Part shown: piece by piece, positions 1-8,416 of the stretch
Layout: the number at the start of each line of letters is the position of its first letter
Position numbering within the stretch: position 1 is the stretch's first letter
Assembly: GCA_023400055.1 (NCBI GenBank)
Contig: JAEXFN010000007.1
Span: 1 to 51,531, forward strand
Source: Bacillota bacterium
Lineage (GTDB): Bacteria; Bacillota; UBA4882; UBA8346
Direction of reading: 5' to 3'
DNA length: 51,531 nucleotides
Made by a program: the position numbers and the translations under genes
Notes under the pieces: model-generated
Told to the model about the DNA's origin: nothing
Seen by the model: the letters and a program-made list of their open reading frames with translations, nothing else
The model's database searches: none

Positions 1-235
1 CATTCAACAAGCTCTTTCAGTCACTCAACAAGCTCTTTCAGTCACTCAACAAGCTCTTTCAGTCACTCAACAAGCTCTTTCAGTCACTCAACAAGCTCTT
101 TCAGTCACTCAACAAGCTCTTTCAGTCACTCAACGAGCTCTTTCAGTCACTCAACAAGCTCTTTCAGTCACTCAACAAGCTCTTTCAGTCACTCAACAAG
201 CTCTCTCAGTCACTCAGCAAGCTCTCTCAGATTAT
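1..235. repeat. 21-bp tandem array, family A (left edge)
   Basis: About eleven head-to-tail copies of a 21-bp unit with core CTCAACAAGCTCTTTCAGT. Most copies are identical; the last two drift (CTCTCTCAGT, CTCAGCAAG). Each unit holds an imperfect palindrome, ACTnAAnnAGCTnnTTnAGT, centred on AGCT, with a smaller dyad AGTCACT between units. All three forward frames are open and all three reverse frames contain a stop in every unit. There is no start codon or ribosome binding site and no spacer of the CRISPR kind. The window starts inside the array. Bases 236-458, between the array and the first gene, hold nothing I can support. Confidence 0.95.
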
Positions 236-458
236 TTATCATTCCGTTTTACTTTGATCGGGTTTTACATAGTTCCGCCATGCAAACTGATATTATTTTC
301 ACTCTTTCGAAATATCGGAATGATTGCGGGCACGACTATCGGCGGTTCATTATTCAGTTCTATGCTCTTGAACCTGTCTCTATGGATAAGTCACGCTCGG
401 AATAATTTCGGCTCTTTTCAGAAGATCCGACAAATAACTGGAAGCTACTGATTCAGCG

Positions 459-1679
459 CTATGAAGTCAGCTTGCGGCGCAACACCGCGCCGGCCGGCAC
501 GTTTCCCGCGACCGGAAAGTAGATCCGGTAGCCGTTGTGCGCCTCGCGCAACGGCAGACCGCGCTCATCGGTGAATGTCCCCGTATCCAGGCGGATGGTG
601 GCGTCCGGCAGCAACAGCTCCACTTCATCCCCGGCGCTCAGGCGGTTCCTGACCCCCACCAGGATCCGTTGCCCGGGCGAGTCGTGCTCCAGTACCGTTC
701 CCAGCAGATCGTGGCTCTGCCGGTACTTAACGTCCGGGTTCGTTTCATTGATCCGCTCGGTGGCGAAATAAAAACCGGTGGTATAATCGCGGTTGGAGAT
801 CTTGTCCAGTTCGTCCAACCATTCCGGCCGGCAGCGGTAAGCTTCCCCGCCGTCCCGCGCCAACGCATTCAGGGCCCAACGGTAGCTCCGGGTCACCACC
901 GCCACGTAATAGGCGGACTTCATCCGGCCCTCCACTTTCAAGCTGCTCACGCCAGCGGCCAGAATCTCCGGCAGATGGGCGATCAGACACAAATCCTTCG
1001 AACTCAATAAATAACTGTACCGCTCATCCTCTTGCAGGATGAAAGAATCGTCCGGCCGGGTCGACTCCACCAACCGGTACTCCCAGCGGCACGGCTGGGT
1101 GCAATCGCCTTGGTTGGCGCTGCGCCGGTTGCGGAAGGCCGACAGGAAACAACGGCCCGAATAGGCCATGCACATCGCGCCATGGGCAAAGATCTCCAAC
1201 TCTGCCTCGGGCACTGCCCGGGCGATGGCGCCGATCTCGGCCAGGCTCAGCTCCCGCGCCAGTACCATCCGGCGGATGCCCTGTCCGAGCCAGAAGCGGA
1301 CCGCGGCGCTGTTGGTGGTGTTGGCCTGAGTGCTGAGATGCAACGCCAGCCGGGGCGCGGTCTGCCGCGCCATCTCTAGCACGCCGGGGTCGCTGAGAAT
1401 GACTCCGTCCGCGCCCTGCTCGGCCAATGCGCCGACCGTTTCCCGGACCACGGCAAGATCGCGGTCCCGGGCAAAAGTATTCAACGCCGCGTAAACCTTG
1501 ACCCCGCTCCGATGCGCCTCACCGATGCCCGTGGCCATTTCATCCAGGCTCAACTCGGCAGCTTCCGCCCGCAAACTCAAGCCGGCCACTCCGGCGTAAA
1601 CGGCGTCCGCGCCATATAAAACCGCCGTGCGCAGTTTCTCCAGATTGCCGGCGGGGATCAAAAGTTCCATGGGCTTCAT
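459..1679 (-). CDS. Peptidase U32 family protein (TrhP/RlhA-like)
   Basis: The 406-residue protein begins MELLIPAGNLEKLRTAV followed by YGADAVYAG, the usual N-terminus of U32 'peptidases'. The family signature is present around AHGAMCMAYSGRCFLS, with a second Cys pair in GDCTQPCRWEY. In characterised members (TrhP/YegQ, RlhA) four such Cys residues hold an iron-sulfur cluster and the protein hydroxylates tRNA or 23S rRNA uridine or cytidine rather than acting as a protease. Length fits a single-domain TrhP-like member. The ATG overlaps the stop of the upstream MATE gene by 4 bp (ATGA), so the two are probably translationally coupled. The family call is firm; the exact RNA substrate is inference. 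Confidence 0.85.
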   Translation of the reverse strand: MKPMELLIPAGNLEKLRTAVLYGADAVYAGVAGLSLRAEAAELSLDEMATGIGEAHRSGVKVYAALNTFARDRDLAVVRETVGALAEQGADGVILSDPGVLEMARQTAPRLALHLSTQANTTNSAAVRFWLGQGIRRMVLARELSLAEIGAIARAVPEAELEIFAHGAMCMAYSGRCFLSAFRNRRSANQGDCTQPCRWEYRLVESTRPDDSFILQEDERYSYLLSSKDLCLIAHLPEILAAGVSSLKVEGRMKSAYYVAVVTRSYRWALNALARDGGEAYRCRPEWLDELDKISNRDYTTGFYFATERINETNPDVKYRQSHDLLGTVLEHDSPGQRILVGVRNRLSAGDEVELLLPDATIRLDTGTFTDERGLPLREAHNGYRIYFPVAGNVPAGAVLRRKLTS

Positions 1680-3100
1680 GATTTCTCGCCTTCTATAACG
1701 ATCTCCATCGCGGCGAGCGGTTCATCGTCCGCGGCCTTTCCCGCCGCACTGACTTCGGAATGACGCTGATCGAGATGGCGCAATTCAAAGTATAGCAAAA
1801 TCCCGGTGACTACCGACGCCAGAAAGTCGGCGGTCGGACCGGCGCTGAAAGCTCCGGTCAAGCCGAAGAAGCGCGGCAGGATCAGCACCGCCGGAATCAG
1901 GAACAAGACTTGCCGGGAGAGGCTCAGCATCATCGCCTTGACCGGCTTGCCGACCGCCTGAAAATAGCTGGAGCTGACCACCTGGAAGCCGATGATCGGC
2001 AACATCATCAAGAAGATCCGGAGCGCCCGCGCGCCCAAGGCGATCAGTTGCCGGTCGCTGGCATCGAAAAGTTCGATGATCGACCGCGGGAAAAGCTGGA
2101 CCACGGCGAATCCGGTGACCGTAAAGGCCGTAGCGGCATAAATCGCCAGTTTCAGCGCCTGCTTTACCCGGTCATATTGCCGGGCGCCGTAATTATAACC
2201 GATGATGGGCTGAACGCCTTGGTTAATACCGAAGATCGGCATCAGAATCAACATGGCGATGCTATTGACCACCCCGATGGCCGAGATGGCCAGGTCGCCG
2301 CCGTACCGGGCCAGGCTGAGGTTGAGCAAGACCGTGATGAAGCCCGCCGCCAACTGCATCAGGCAGGGCGCGGAACCGATGGCCATCGTCTCCAGCACCA
2401 CGTCGCGGCGCAACCGGAAATGGCGGACCCGTATTTTCAAGAAGCTCTTCTTCCCCAGAAAATAGAGGATCACCCATACCGCGGCCATCGCTTGCGCCAC
2501 CACCGTGGCCAGGGCCGCCCCTTTCATCCCCCAGCCCCACCAGAAGATGAAAACCGGCGCCAAGAGCACATTCAACAGGGCGCTGATCAACATGGTGGCC
2601 ATCGCGGTCTTGGGACTGCCGTCGGCCCGGATGAAATTGTTCATGCCGAATCCGATGCTCTGAAAGATCGAGCCGTATAAAATGACGCTCATATAATCCC
2701 GCGCGTATGGCAGATCGTGCTTGCTGGCCCCGAACAACTTCAACAGCGGATCGAGCCAGATTAAACCGCCGGCGGTCAGCAACACGGCCAGCAACACCAA
2801 CAGGACCACGGCATTGCCCATGATCAGCTCCGCCTCGTCTTTTTTCTGCTCGCCCAGGCGAATCGAGATCAGGGAATTGGCGCCGATGGCGATCAGCATC
2901 GAGAAAGCCATTTGCACGATCATCAGCGGAAAACCGATGGTCACCCCGGCGATTCCCAGGCTGCCGATGCCCTGGCCGACGAAGATCCGGTCAATCACGT
3001 TGTAAAGGGCGCTGACCAGCATACCGACGATGGCCGGTATGGAAAACTGCACCAAAAGACGGCTGACTGGCTCTTCTCCCAATTGTTGCGCGCGATCCAT
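1676..3100 (-). CDS. MATE family multidrug/Na+ antiporter (MepA-like)
   Basis: A 474-residue, very hydrophobic protein with about twelve membrane segments in two similar halves. The N-terminus (RLLVQFSIPAIVGMLVSALYNVIDRIFVGQ) and the mid-protein stretch NSIAMLILMPIFGINQGVQPIIGYNYGA in the second half are typical of MATE exporters, which use Na+ or H+ gradients to expel cationic drugs or metabolites from the inner membrane. An AGGAG site sits about 6 nt before the ATG. The gene is followed with a 4-bp overlap by the U32 gene. Substrate cannot be read from the sequence. A second, distinct MATE gene lies at 12132-13496. Confidence 0.9.
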   Translation of the reverse strand: MDRAQQLGEEPVSRLLVQFSIPAIVGMLVSALYNVIDRIFVGQGIGSLGIAGVTIGFPLMIVQMAFSMLIAIGANSLISIRLGEQKKDEAELIMGNAVVLLVLLAVLLTAGGLIWLDPLLKLFGASKHDLPYARDYMSVILYGSIFQSIGFGMNNFIRADGSPKTAMATMLISALLNVLLAPVFIFWWGWGMKGAALATVVAQAMAAVWVILYFLGKKSFLKIRVRHFRLRRDVVLETMAIGSAPCLMQLAAGFITVLLNLSLARYGGDLAISAIGVVNSIAMLILMPIFGINQGVQPIIGYNYGARQYDRVKQALKLAIYAATAFTVTGFAVVQLFPRSIIELFDASDRQLIALGARALRIFLMMLPIIGFQVVSSSYFQAVGKPVKAMMLSLSRQVLFLIPAVLILPRFFGLTGAFSAGPTADFLASVVTGILLYFELRHLDQRHSEVSAAGKAADDEPLAAMEIVIEGEKS

Positions 3101-3467
3101 CGAAAATCTCCTTATATCACTATATTCCGGCCGTTTCCAGTCGTTCTTCGCAAAGCCGGGTGACCCCGCACGCCTCGGAAGTGAGGCGAATCACCAACCG
3201 GTCGAAAGTGAAGCGACGTTTTTCTCGTCCATCAATTATGAGAAACGGCCGTTTGGGTTCTCGTTGCAGCGGCTTCCCGTGGGGTAAGGCGTGGCATAAA
3301 CGGGTTAACAATGGTCCCTGTTTCAAGCGGAAATCTGGCAGTAGCTTTCTTAGGCGAAAATCGCCGCAGCAGAAAACCTCCGAACCTGACCTCGATAGTT
3401 CGAATTCTACCCAATTGTTGGCCCAAAGTCAATGCGTTAATTGATTAAACCTTTGCCGGAACCGTCG
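3101..3467. other. Intergenic spacer, no supported gene
   Basis: This spacer separates two minus-strand genes and should hold the end of the DUF255 transcript and the start of the MATE-U32 transcript. Several short overlapping open frames exist on both strands, but none has a ribosome binding site, a recognisable protein or agreement between strands. A small hairpin GCCTC-N6-GAGGC occurs near 3174-3194. I see no convincing promoter or U-tract terminator. Confidence 0.5.
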
Positions 3468-5582
3468 TTACGGATAGGCCGGAGCGCCTTGCTCCCGCTC
3501 TTCGGGTTGCGCTTGACTCTGGTTCAGGATCGCCCGTAGCGCCTCCCAATCGGTGACCGGGGGGTAGCAGCGCTGATCGGCACAGACATAACAAGTCGGC
3601 TGGCCATTGCGCGGCTGATGCTCGGCGAGCAGCGGCGCCGCAGGATGATCGGCCCATTCCGTCTCGGTTTGAGCCTGCCGCAGCGCCACTACCCGGTAGG
3701 GCAGATATTGCCGTTGCAGCTGGCGCAATAACTCTGGAACTCCCGGTTCGACAGTCACAAACGCAAAGGTCTGATACCCCCGGTAAAAAGCATCCAGGGC
3801 CCCGATGAGTCCGGCGTATCCCCAGGGATTATCGGACATGGCCGGGCCATAGGCTTCGAGGATCCGGGCGGCTGCTTCCCGATAACGATCGTTTTCGGTA
3901 TAAGCGGCCAATTTGAGCAGATTCTCGGCCTGGATCGCCGCTCCGCCGGGAATCGCCTGATCGCCACCGGAGACCGGCCTTTGAATTAACTGACCGTCCT
4001 CGACCGGGGCCGTCAGGTAATAACGGCCCGTTTCCGTGCCAAACTTGGCGCTGGCCTGCTCGGTCAGGTCCAGCCCGGCCCGCAGCCAACGCGGGTCGAA
4101 GTCGCACTCGTACAAATGAAACAATCCCTGGGCCAGGAAGGCATAGTCATCCAGAAACGCGGCGATCCGGGCCCGGCCGTCTTTATAGACCCGGGCCAAA
4201 CTGCCGTCAGCCAGTTTTAGATGATCCAAAATAAACTGGGCCGCCCGCCGGGCCGCTTGATAATCCGGCTCATCCCCCAACGCCTGGTAGGCTTGGGCCA
4301 GACCGCCGATCATCAGCCCGTTCCAGCTGGTAATGACCTTTTCGTCGCGGAATGGCTGGACCCGTTGGGCGCGGACGGCCAACAGTCGGGCGCGCGCCTT
4401 GGTCAAACGCTCCTGAAGCTCCCCGTCGGAATGATCGGCCAGCGCCACCAGGGGCGGGTGCAAGCGGTTCAGGATATAGCGGCCCTCAAAGTTACCGGTC
4501 TCGCTGACCCGGTAATAATCGATGATCAACTGCGCCGCGTCCGGTTCCAGAGCCGCCCGGATCTGCTGCGGAGTCCAGACGTAATAACGGCCCTCCTCCC
4601 CTTCGCTGTCCGCATCCTGAGTGGCGTAAAAACCGCCTTCGGGAGCGGTCATCTCGCGCCGGACATAGGCGGCGGTCTCGCGGATCACCTGCCGGAACTC
4701 GGCGGAACCGCTCAACTGGTACCCCGTCGTATAGACCGCCAGCAACTGGGCATTGTCATACAACATCTTTTCGAAATGGGGAACCAGCCAAAGCCGATCC
4801 GTCGCATAGCGGTGAAAGCCGCCGCCCAACTGATCATAGATCCCGCCCCGGGCCATCTTTTCCAGCGTGAACCGCAGCTGTTCCAGTTCCGGTCCGAGCC
4901 CACGGCTGGCCGCCACTCTGAAAAAGAGCTGCAGCAGTCCGGGATTGGGGAACTTCGGCGCTCCGCCGAACCCGCCGTGCTGGCGGTCGAAATATTGACC
5001 GAGCCGGCGCAGCGCCACCTCGGGGAGTTCCGGACCGGGAAGCCCCTCCGCTGGCGGCCTCGCTTCCGCCGTTTGCGCCATGAAATCAACCAGTTCCGCG
5101 CCGGCCGCGTCCATTTTGTCCCGCTGAGTGGCCCAGCGCTCGTGGAGCGCCGCCAGGATCGCGGGGAAAGCGGGCCGGCCATAGCCGGCGTGCGGCGGAA
5201 AATAGGTCCCGCCGTAAAACGGCCGCAACTGATGATCGAGAAAGACCGTCAGCGGCCACCCGCCCTGCACTCCCAAGGCATGGACCGCGTCCTGGTATAG
5301 CTGATCGATGTCCGGCCGCTCCTCCCGGTCGACCTTGACATTGACGAAATAATCATTCATCAATTTAGCGATGGCCGGATCCTCGAAAGACTCGCGCTCC
5401 ATGACGTGGCACCAGTGGCAGGCCGAATAGCCGCAGGAAAGCAAGATCGGTTTATCCTCTTGCTTGGCTTTTTGGAAGGCTTCATCACCCCACGGGTACC
5501 AATCGACAGGGTTGTGGGCGTGTTGGAGGAGGTAAGGGCTGGTCTCGTGGATCAGGTGGTTGGTGAATTCGGGTTCGGGCAT
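3468..5582 (-). CDS. DUF255 thioredoxin-fold protein (YyaL/SPATA20 family)
   Basis: A 704-residue protein, close to the usual length. Residues 1-170 form the thioredoxin-like DUF255 domain with the hallmark N-terminus NHLIHETSPYLLQHAHNPVDWYPW and the redox motif CHWCHVM. The rest matches the alpha/alpha-barrel region (GGIYDQLGGGFHRYATD, WLVPHFEKMLYDNAQL, FRDEKVITSWNGLMI). The family is widespread but its reaction is not established; the fold combines a thioredoxin motif with a glycosidase-like barrel. The last 70 residues carry a CYVCADQRC motif that may be another redox or metal site. An AGGA site precedes the ATG. The APH-like gene lies 63 bp upstream on the same strand. Confidence 0.88.
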   Translation of the reverse strand: MPEPEFTNHLIHETSPYLLQHAHNPVDWYPWGDEAFQKAKQEDKPILLSCGYSACHWCHVMERESFEDPAIAKLMNDYFVNVKVDREERPDIDQLYQDAVHALGVQGGWPLTVFLDHQLRPFYGGTYFPPHAGYGRPAFPAILAALHERWATQRDKMDAAGAELVDFMAQTAEARPPAEGLPGPELPEVALRRLGQYFDRQHGGFGGAPKFPNPGLLQLFFRVAASRGLGPELEQLRFTLEKMARGGIYDQLGGGFHRYATDRLWLVPHFEKMLYDNAQLLAVYTTGYQLSGSAEFRQVIRETAAYVRREMTAPEGGFYATQDADSEGEEGRYYVWTPQQIRAALEPDAAQLIIDYYRVSETGNFEGRYILNRLHPPLVALADHSDGELQERLTKARARLLAVRAQRVQPFRDEKVITSWNGLMIGGLAQAYQALGDEPDYQAARRAAQFILDHLKLADGSLARVYKDGRARIAAFLDDYAFLAQGLFHLYECDFDPRWLRAGLDLTEQASAKFGTETGRYYLTAPVEDGQLIQRPVSGGDQAIPGGAAIQAENLLKLAAYTENDRYREAAARILEAYGPAMSDNPWGYAGLIGALDAFYRGYQTFAFVTVEPGVPELLRQLQRQYLPYRVVALRQAQTETEWADHPAAPLLAEHQPRNGQPTCYVCADQRCYPPVTDWEALRAILNQSQAQPEEREQGAPAYP

Positions 5583-5645
5583 GGGCTATCATCCTTTTTG
5601 GGTGTCATTTTCTTAAGTATGCCCAAAACGAAAGATTTTTTCTTG

Positions 5646-6419
5646 TTATAATCCGCATACCATTAAGTAATCCAGAATCGCGTTTGTTTCATCTTTCTGC
5701 GCACTGTTTAATTCGGAAAGACGGGCGGCGGCGGTCACCATCAGCCAATCGGACAAGGATTCTCTGCTGACGCCCATTTCTTCCAGATAGATATCGGTTA
5801 CTCGTTTCTTCATATTAAGAATATTTGCTACAACGCCGGGATTTTCTGCGTTAGCTGGCGTCATTTCGAGTAAATATACAGTTCGTGCAATATCGCCATA
5901 TTCAGGCCCATGGCAAATATTCATATAGTCGATAATATAATACTCCTTACGATTGACGATAACATTACCGAAATGAAAGTCACCGTGACAAAAACAATTG
6001 CCACCCGGTAATTCATCCAAAACTGTAATGAGTTTAGCTTTCCATTGCGCTCCCAATTGATTCGCCCGTTCAATATTGCTTTTTAAAATAGACTTTAAAC
6101 TGAAGGCGGATGGCAACTGATGAGCAAGTATTCTTTTATGCAACAACGCTAAAGCGGTTGCCTGCTTTTTCACATCCTCCGTTTGTAAAAGTATGTCCAA
6201 CATCGACTCTCCATCTATCCTATCATATACAATGCCATGCCTCCCCTCATAGGTAACGAGTTCATAGCTTTTGGCGATTGGAATGTCCAGGGTATGAAGC
6301 AATTTGGAATTTTCAAACTCATGGCGCACACTATCGAGCGGATAGCCCGTTTTGAATAGTTTGACCACCTTGTTATCGCCTATTTCAAAGACGTCTGCTG
6401 TATTCCCTTTGGCAATCAA
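5646..6419 (-). CDS. Aminoglycoside phosphotransferase/choline kinase-family kinase
   Basis: A small kinase of the APH fold, about 257 residues. Visible motifs in order are a glycine-loop-like IAKGNTADVF, the ATP-binding Lys in KVVKLF, the catalytic loop HGDFHFGN, and the metal-binding Asp in YIIDYMN. Such enzymes phosphorylate small hydroxylated substrates; this one need not be a resistance gene. The listed start is a TTG. A strong GGAGGGAG site (6436-6443) sits 17 nt from it but only 7 nt from an in-frame ATT at 6426-6428, which would add three residues and give the N-terminal length common in this family. Rare ATT initiation is therefore possible. Lower GC than its neighbours. Confidence 0.8.
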   Translation of the reverse strand: MIAKGNTADVFEIGDNKVVKLFKTGYPLDSVRHEFENSKLLHTLDIPIAKSYELVTYEGRHGIVYDRIDGESMLDILLQTEDVKKQATALALLHKRILAHQLPSAFSLKSILKSNIERANQLGAQWKAKLITVLDELPGGNCFCHGDFHFGNVIVNRKEYYIIDYMNICHGPEYGDIARTVYLLEMTPANAENPGVVANILNMKKRVTDIYLEEMGVSRESLSDWLMVTAAARLSELNSAQKDETNAILDYLMVCGL

Positions 6420-6512
6420 TGGGCCAATCGTTTTACTCCCTCCAATCTAAATACCTTATACCTTATGTTTTGGTATTTTTTAACACCGGATAATATTTAT
6501 CCCTCGGTCAAG

Positions 6513-6526
6513 CCGCTGAAAAGCGG
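6513..6526. other. Small GNRA-capped hairpin
   Basis: CCGCT-GAAA-AGCGG: a 5-bp perfect stem closed by a GAAA tetraloop in the spacer upstream of the kinase. It could be an RNA structure of the kinase leader or chance. Confidence 0.3.
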
Positions 6527-6537
6527 TTGACGTTATT

Positions 6538-6574
6538 AAAAAATATCCCGTCCGTAATGGGCGGGATATTTTTT
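6538..6574 (-). terminator. Intrinsic terminator, likely bidirectional
   Basis: AAAAAATATCCCG and CGGGATATTTTTT form a long stem around a short loop with a further CC/GG pairing, and U-rich ends appear on both strands. It lies just past the stop of the coiled-coil gene and would end its transcript. Confidence 0.8.
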
Positions 6575-6581
6575 CTTTCGT

Positions 6582-6995
6582 TTATTTCACCTGCTTTAAA
6601 ATCGCTCTGGATTCCGGATTAAGTTTAATTATTTCCCCTTCGATATTATCAAGCCGATTGACCATTTTACTAAGCGTTGGTTTGACGAAATCCATATCCT
6701 CAGTTAAACCATTAACTGAAGACTTAACGACAGCCATGTCTTCGGTTAACCCCTTGACGGAAGACTTTACGACGTCCATATCCTCAATTAAACCTTTGAC
6801 GGAAGGTTTTACGACATCCATGTCTTTAATTAAACTTTTAACCGAAGGCTTTATGACATCCATATCCTCGATCAAACCATCGACTTTTTGCTTTAGCTCA
6901 TGCACTTCGTTGCGAAGCGCATCTTGCCCTTCGCCGAATGTCCGAAATTGTGATAATAAATCTTCGAGTAATATGGCTACTTTATTATCATCCAT
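6582..6995 (-). CDS. Coiled-coil protein with 14-residue repeats
   Basis: A 137-residue protein. The ATG at 6995 is chosen because GGGAG lies 8 nt upstream; an upstream in-frame TTG adds only six residues. The centre holds about five copies of a 14-residue repeat of the form KPSVKGLIEDMDVV with hydrophobic residues at heptad a and d positions, so it should form a long parallel coiled coil. At DNA level this is a 42-bp tandem repeat, twice the 21-bp period seen in the intergenic arrays. The ends are non-repetitive. No enzyme motif, signal peptide or membrane segment is seen. The terminator just downstream supports a real gene. Function unknown. Confidence 0.7.
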   Translation of the reverse strand: MDDNKVAILLEDLLSQFRTFGEGQDALRNEVHELKQKVDGLIEDMDVIKPSVKSLIKDMDVVKPSVKGLIEDMDVVKSSVKGLTEDMAVVKSSVNGLTEDMDFVKPTLSKMVNRLDNIEGEIIKLNPESRAILKQVK

Positions 6996-7110
6996 CGTTA
7001 TTGCTCCCTTCAACTAACGATGATATTTTCCATATCCAGGTTGCCAATTCCTTTTTCGTTTAAAATTTATTTCGTAGGTACATTGGTGAATCCTCCGCAT
7101 CCAATAAATA

Positions 7111-7136
7111 AAAAAGGAGTCAATGAGTTGACTCCC
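7111..7136 (-). terminator. Intrinsic terminator
   Basis: GGAGTCAA-TGAG-TTGACTCC makes a perfect 8-bp stem; on the minus strand it is followed by TTTTTTATTTATT. It probably ends the transcript of the small Cys-motif gene that stops at 7293. Nothing else is supported between 6996 and 7292. Confidence 0.75.
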
Positions 7137-7292
7137 TCCTTTGTTTTAATTCTCCGCCCCTTTAAGATTTTTATCAATGTAAGAAATTCATTCCAAATGG
7201 GCTTCTTTTATTAAATCCGCCCAAATTAAGAATAGTCTATAACCCCATCATGGAAAAGACCGTAATCTGAAAAGCGCTACCGGATCCTATCC

Positions 7293-7565
7293 CTATCCAA
7301 TCGGCTCGGTTATTGTTCCTGATGATAGGTTCGCCGGTTTAGTCTTTGCGGAATTTTCTGCGATAATTTGCTCGGCTCGTTTATTCATATTGGGATATAA
7401 ATCTGCCGGAACATACTGTGGCCCTAAACTGGTTGCCACTATATGCCTTGCGCATTTTGAATTATCGGTTTCACAGTAACCCTTACGGTACAAAGCTCCC
7501 AATCCACTTTCCAGAGGCATCTTTTCCTGATAAAAAGGACATCCCGCCAGTTTTGGACATTTCAT
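7293..7565 (-). CDS. Small Cys-motif protein of unknown function
   Basis: A 90-residue protein starting MKCPKLAGCPFYQEKMP, then YCETDNSKCARHIVAT, then VPADLYPNMNKRAEQII. I recognise this as a small conserved family of anaerobes, often left as hypothetical. Four Cys residues (about residues 3, 9, 31 and 38) could bind zinc or an iron-sulfur cluster; that is inference. A GGGG site precedes the ATG and a good terminator follows 150 bp downstream. No membrane segment. The last 20 residues look disordered. Confidence 0.65.
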   Translation of the reverse strand: MKCPKLAGCPFYQEKMPLESGLGALYRKGYCETDNSKCARHIVATSLGPQYVPADLYPNMNKRAEQIIAENSAKTKPANLSSGTITEPIG

Positions 7566-7738
7566 CGTTTTTTCCCCTTTCGTATGATATTTGCAATTGC
7601 TTCTTTTTATTATATAACTTAAAACAAAATTTCATAAGTACCTTTTTGAGTAAATATCAGGGTAACCATATCGGCCTTACTGAATGCGCAATGATTCATG
7701 AGTCGGCAAATCAACCCAATGATCACAAGTTGTCGCTG

Positions 7739-7833
7739 TTCAGTCACTCAACGACTATTTTTTGTGAAAATCGGTTTTTTATGGATAAGTAAGCTTTTTG
7801 TGAAAAAAGAGCTCTTTCAGTCATTCAACCAGC
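7739..7833. repeat. Family A repeat remnants
   Basis: Two decayed pieces of the 21-bp family A unit, TTCAGTCACTCAACGACTA (7739-7757) and GAGCTCTTTCAGTCATTCAA (7809-7828), separated by unrelated AT-rich sequence. Same orientation as the arrays at the window ends. Confidence 0.8.
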
Positions 7834-7902
7834 TAATGATCATCAAGTTAGCTCCGCGTGAGAAACCGGGCCATGGCAAGGAAGCTTTGACCCGTGACCC
7901 AA

Positions 7903-7927
7903 AGTCCGTCGGTTTCACCGACGGACT
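7903..7927. repeat. Perfect hairpin in spacer
   Basis: AGTCCGTCGG-TTTCA-CCGACGGACT, a 10-bp perfect inverted repeat. There is no long U-tract, only TTT on the minus strand. It lies in an 850-bp gene-free stretch (7566-8416) made of repeat fragments and hairpins; no protein gene is supported there. Confidence 0.6.
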
Positions 7928-8095
7928 CTCCAATGAAAAACAACTTCTACGATCGATATTATACCGCGAAAAACCGGACATGAAGTATCGTTTTCGTACC
8001 CGAAAAGTATCATCCGCATCCCGAACCATGATTCGCAGGATTCAAGGATTAACCTGATTCAATTCGGCCGGGGATCCCAGGGAAATCCCAACTTA

Positions 8096-8133
8096 CATTC
8101 AAACGACCGTCAAGGATGGCGGCCGTGTGAATG
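8096..8133. repeat. Imperfect inverted repeat
   Basis: CATTCAAACGACCG (8096-8109) faces CGGCCGTGTGAATG (8120-8133), twelve of fourteen positions pairing around a 10-nt loop. It stands directly before the larger inverted repeat at 8153-8264. Confidence 0.55.
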
Positions 8134-8152
8134 CAAAGTCGAGGGTCGCTAT

Positions 8153-8264
8153 AAAAAGAGCCGATCACGAATTTATGGATTTAAGGATTTCACGGATAAA
8201 CCCACTTCCCGATCGCTAGGCCGTGGAATCCTTTCATCCGTTAAATCCGCGATCGAGTCTTTTT
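8153..8264. repeat. Long imperfect inverted repeat (MITE-like)
   Basis: Two arms of about 43 bp face each other: AAAAAGAGCCGATCACGAAT at the left end (8153-8172, continuing to 8195) and CCGTGGAATCCTTTCATCCG at the start of the right arm (8221-8240, continuing to GAGTCTTTTT at 8264). They pair imperfectly across a 25-nt centre. There is no coding capacity. The form suggests a non-autonomous mobile or hairpin repeat; whether other copies exist in the genome cannot be seen here. Confidence 0.6.
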
Positions 8265-8416
8265 GGGAATCAAGGAGCTCTCAGCCCCCGACAGGGTTCT
8301 GTCCAAAATTAAGTGCCGGACATTTATGAAATCATCCTTAGTCAATTTACGTATCGGCCCGGCTTCGCCCTTCACGGCCGGTTCCTCGCCTAACCTCCAA
8401 CTAAAACCGATCAGGC

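Noticed and set aside
1..235. CRISPR array
   Set aside because: Units follow each other directly with no spacers, the period is 21 bp, and there are no cas genes.
1..235. Plasmid iterons or replication origin
   Set aside because: No Rep, Par or DnaA gene and no DnaA-box cluster nearby; surrounding genes look chromosomal.
254..451. 65-residue hydrophobic ORF
   Set aside because: No ribosome binding site, no recognisable family, and it lies between a repeat array and the 3' end of an opposing gene.
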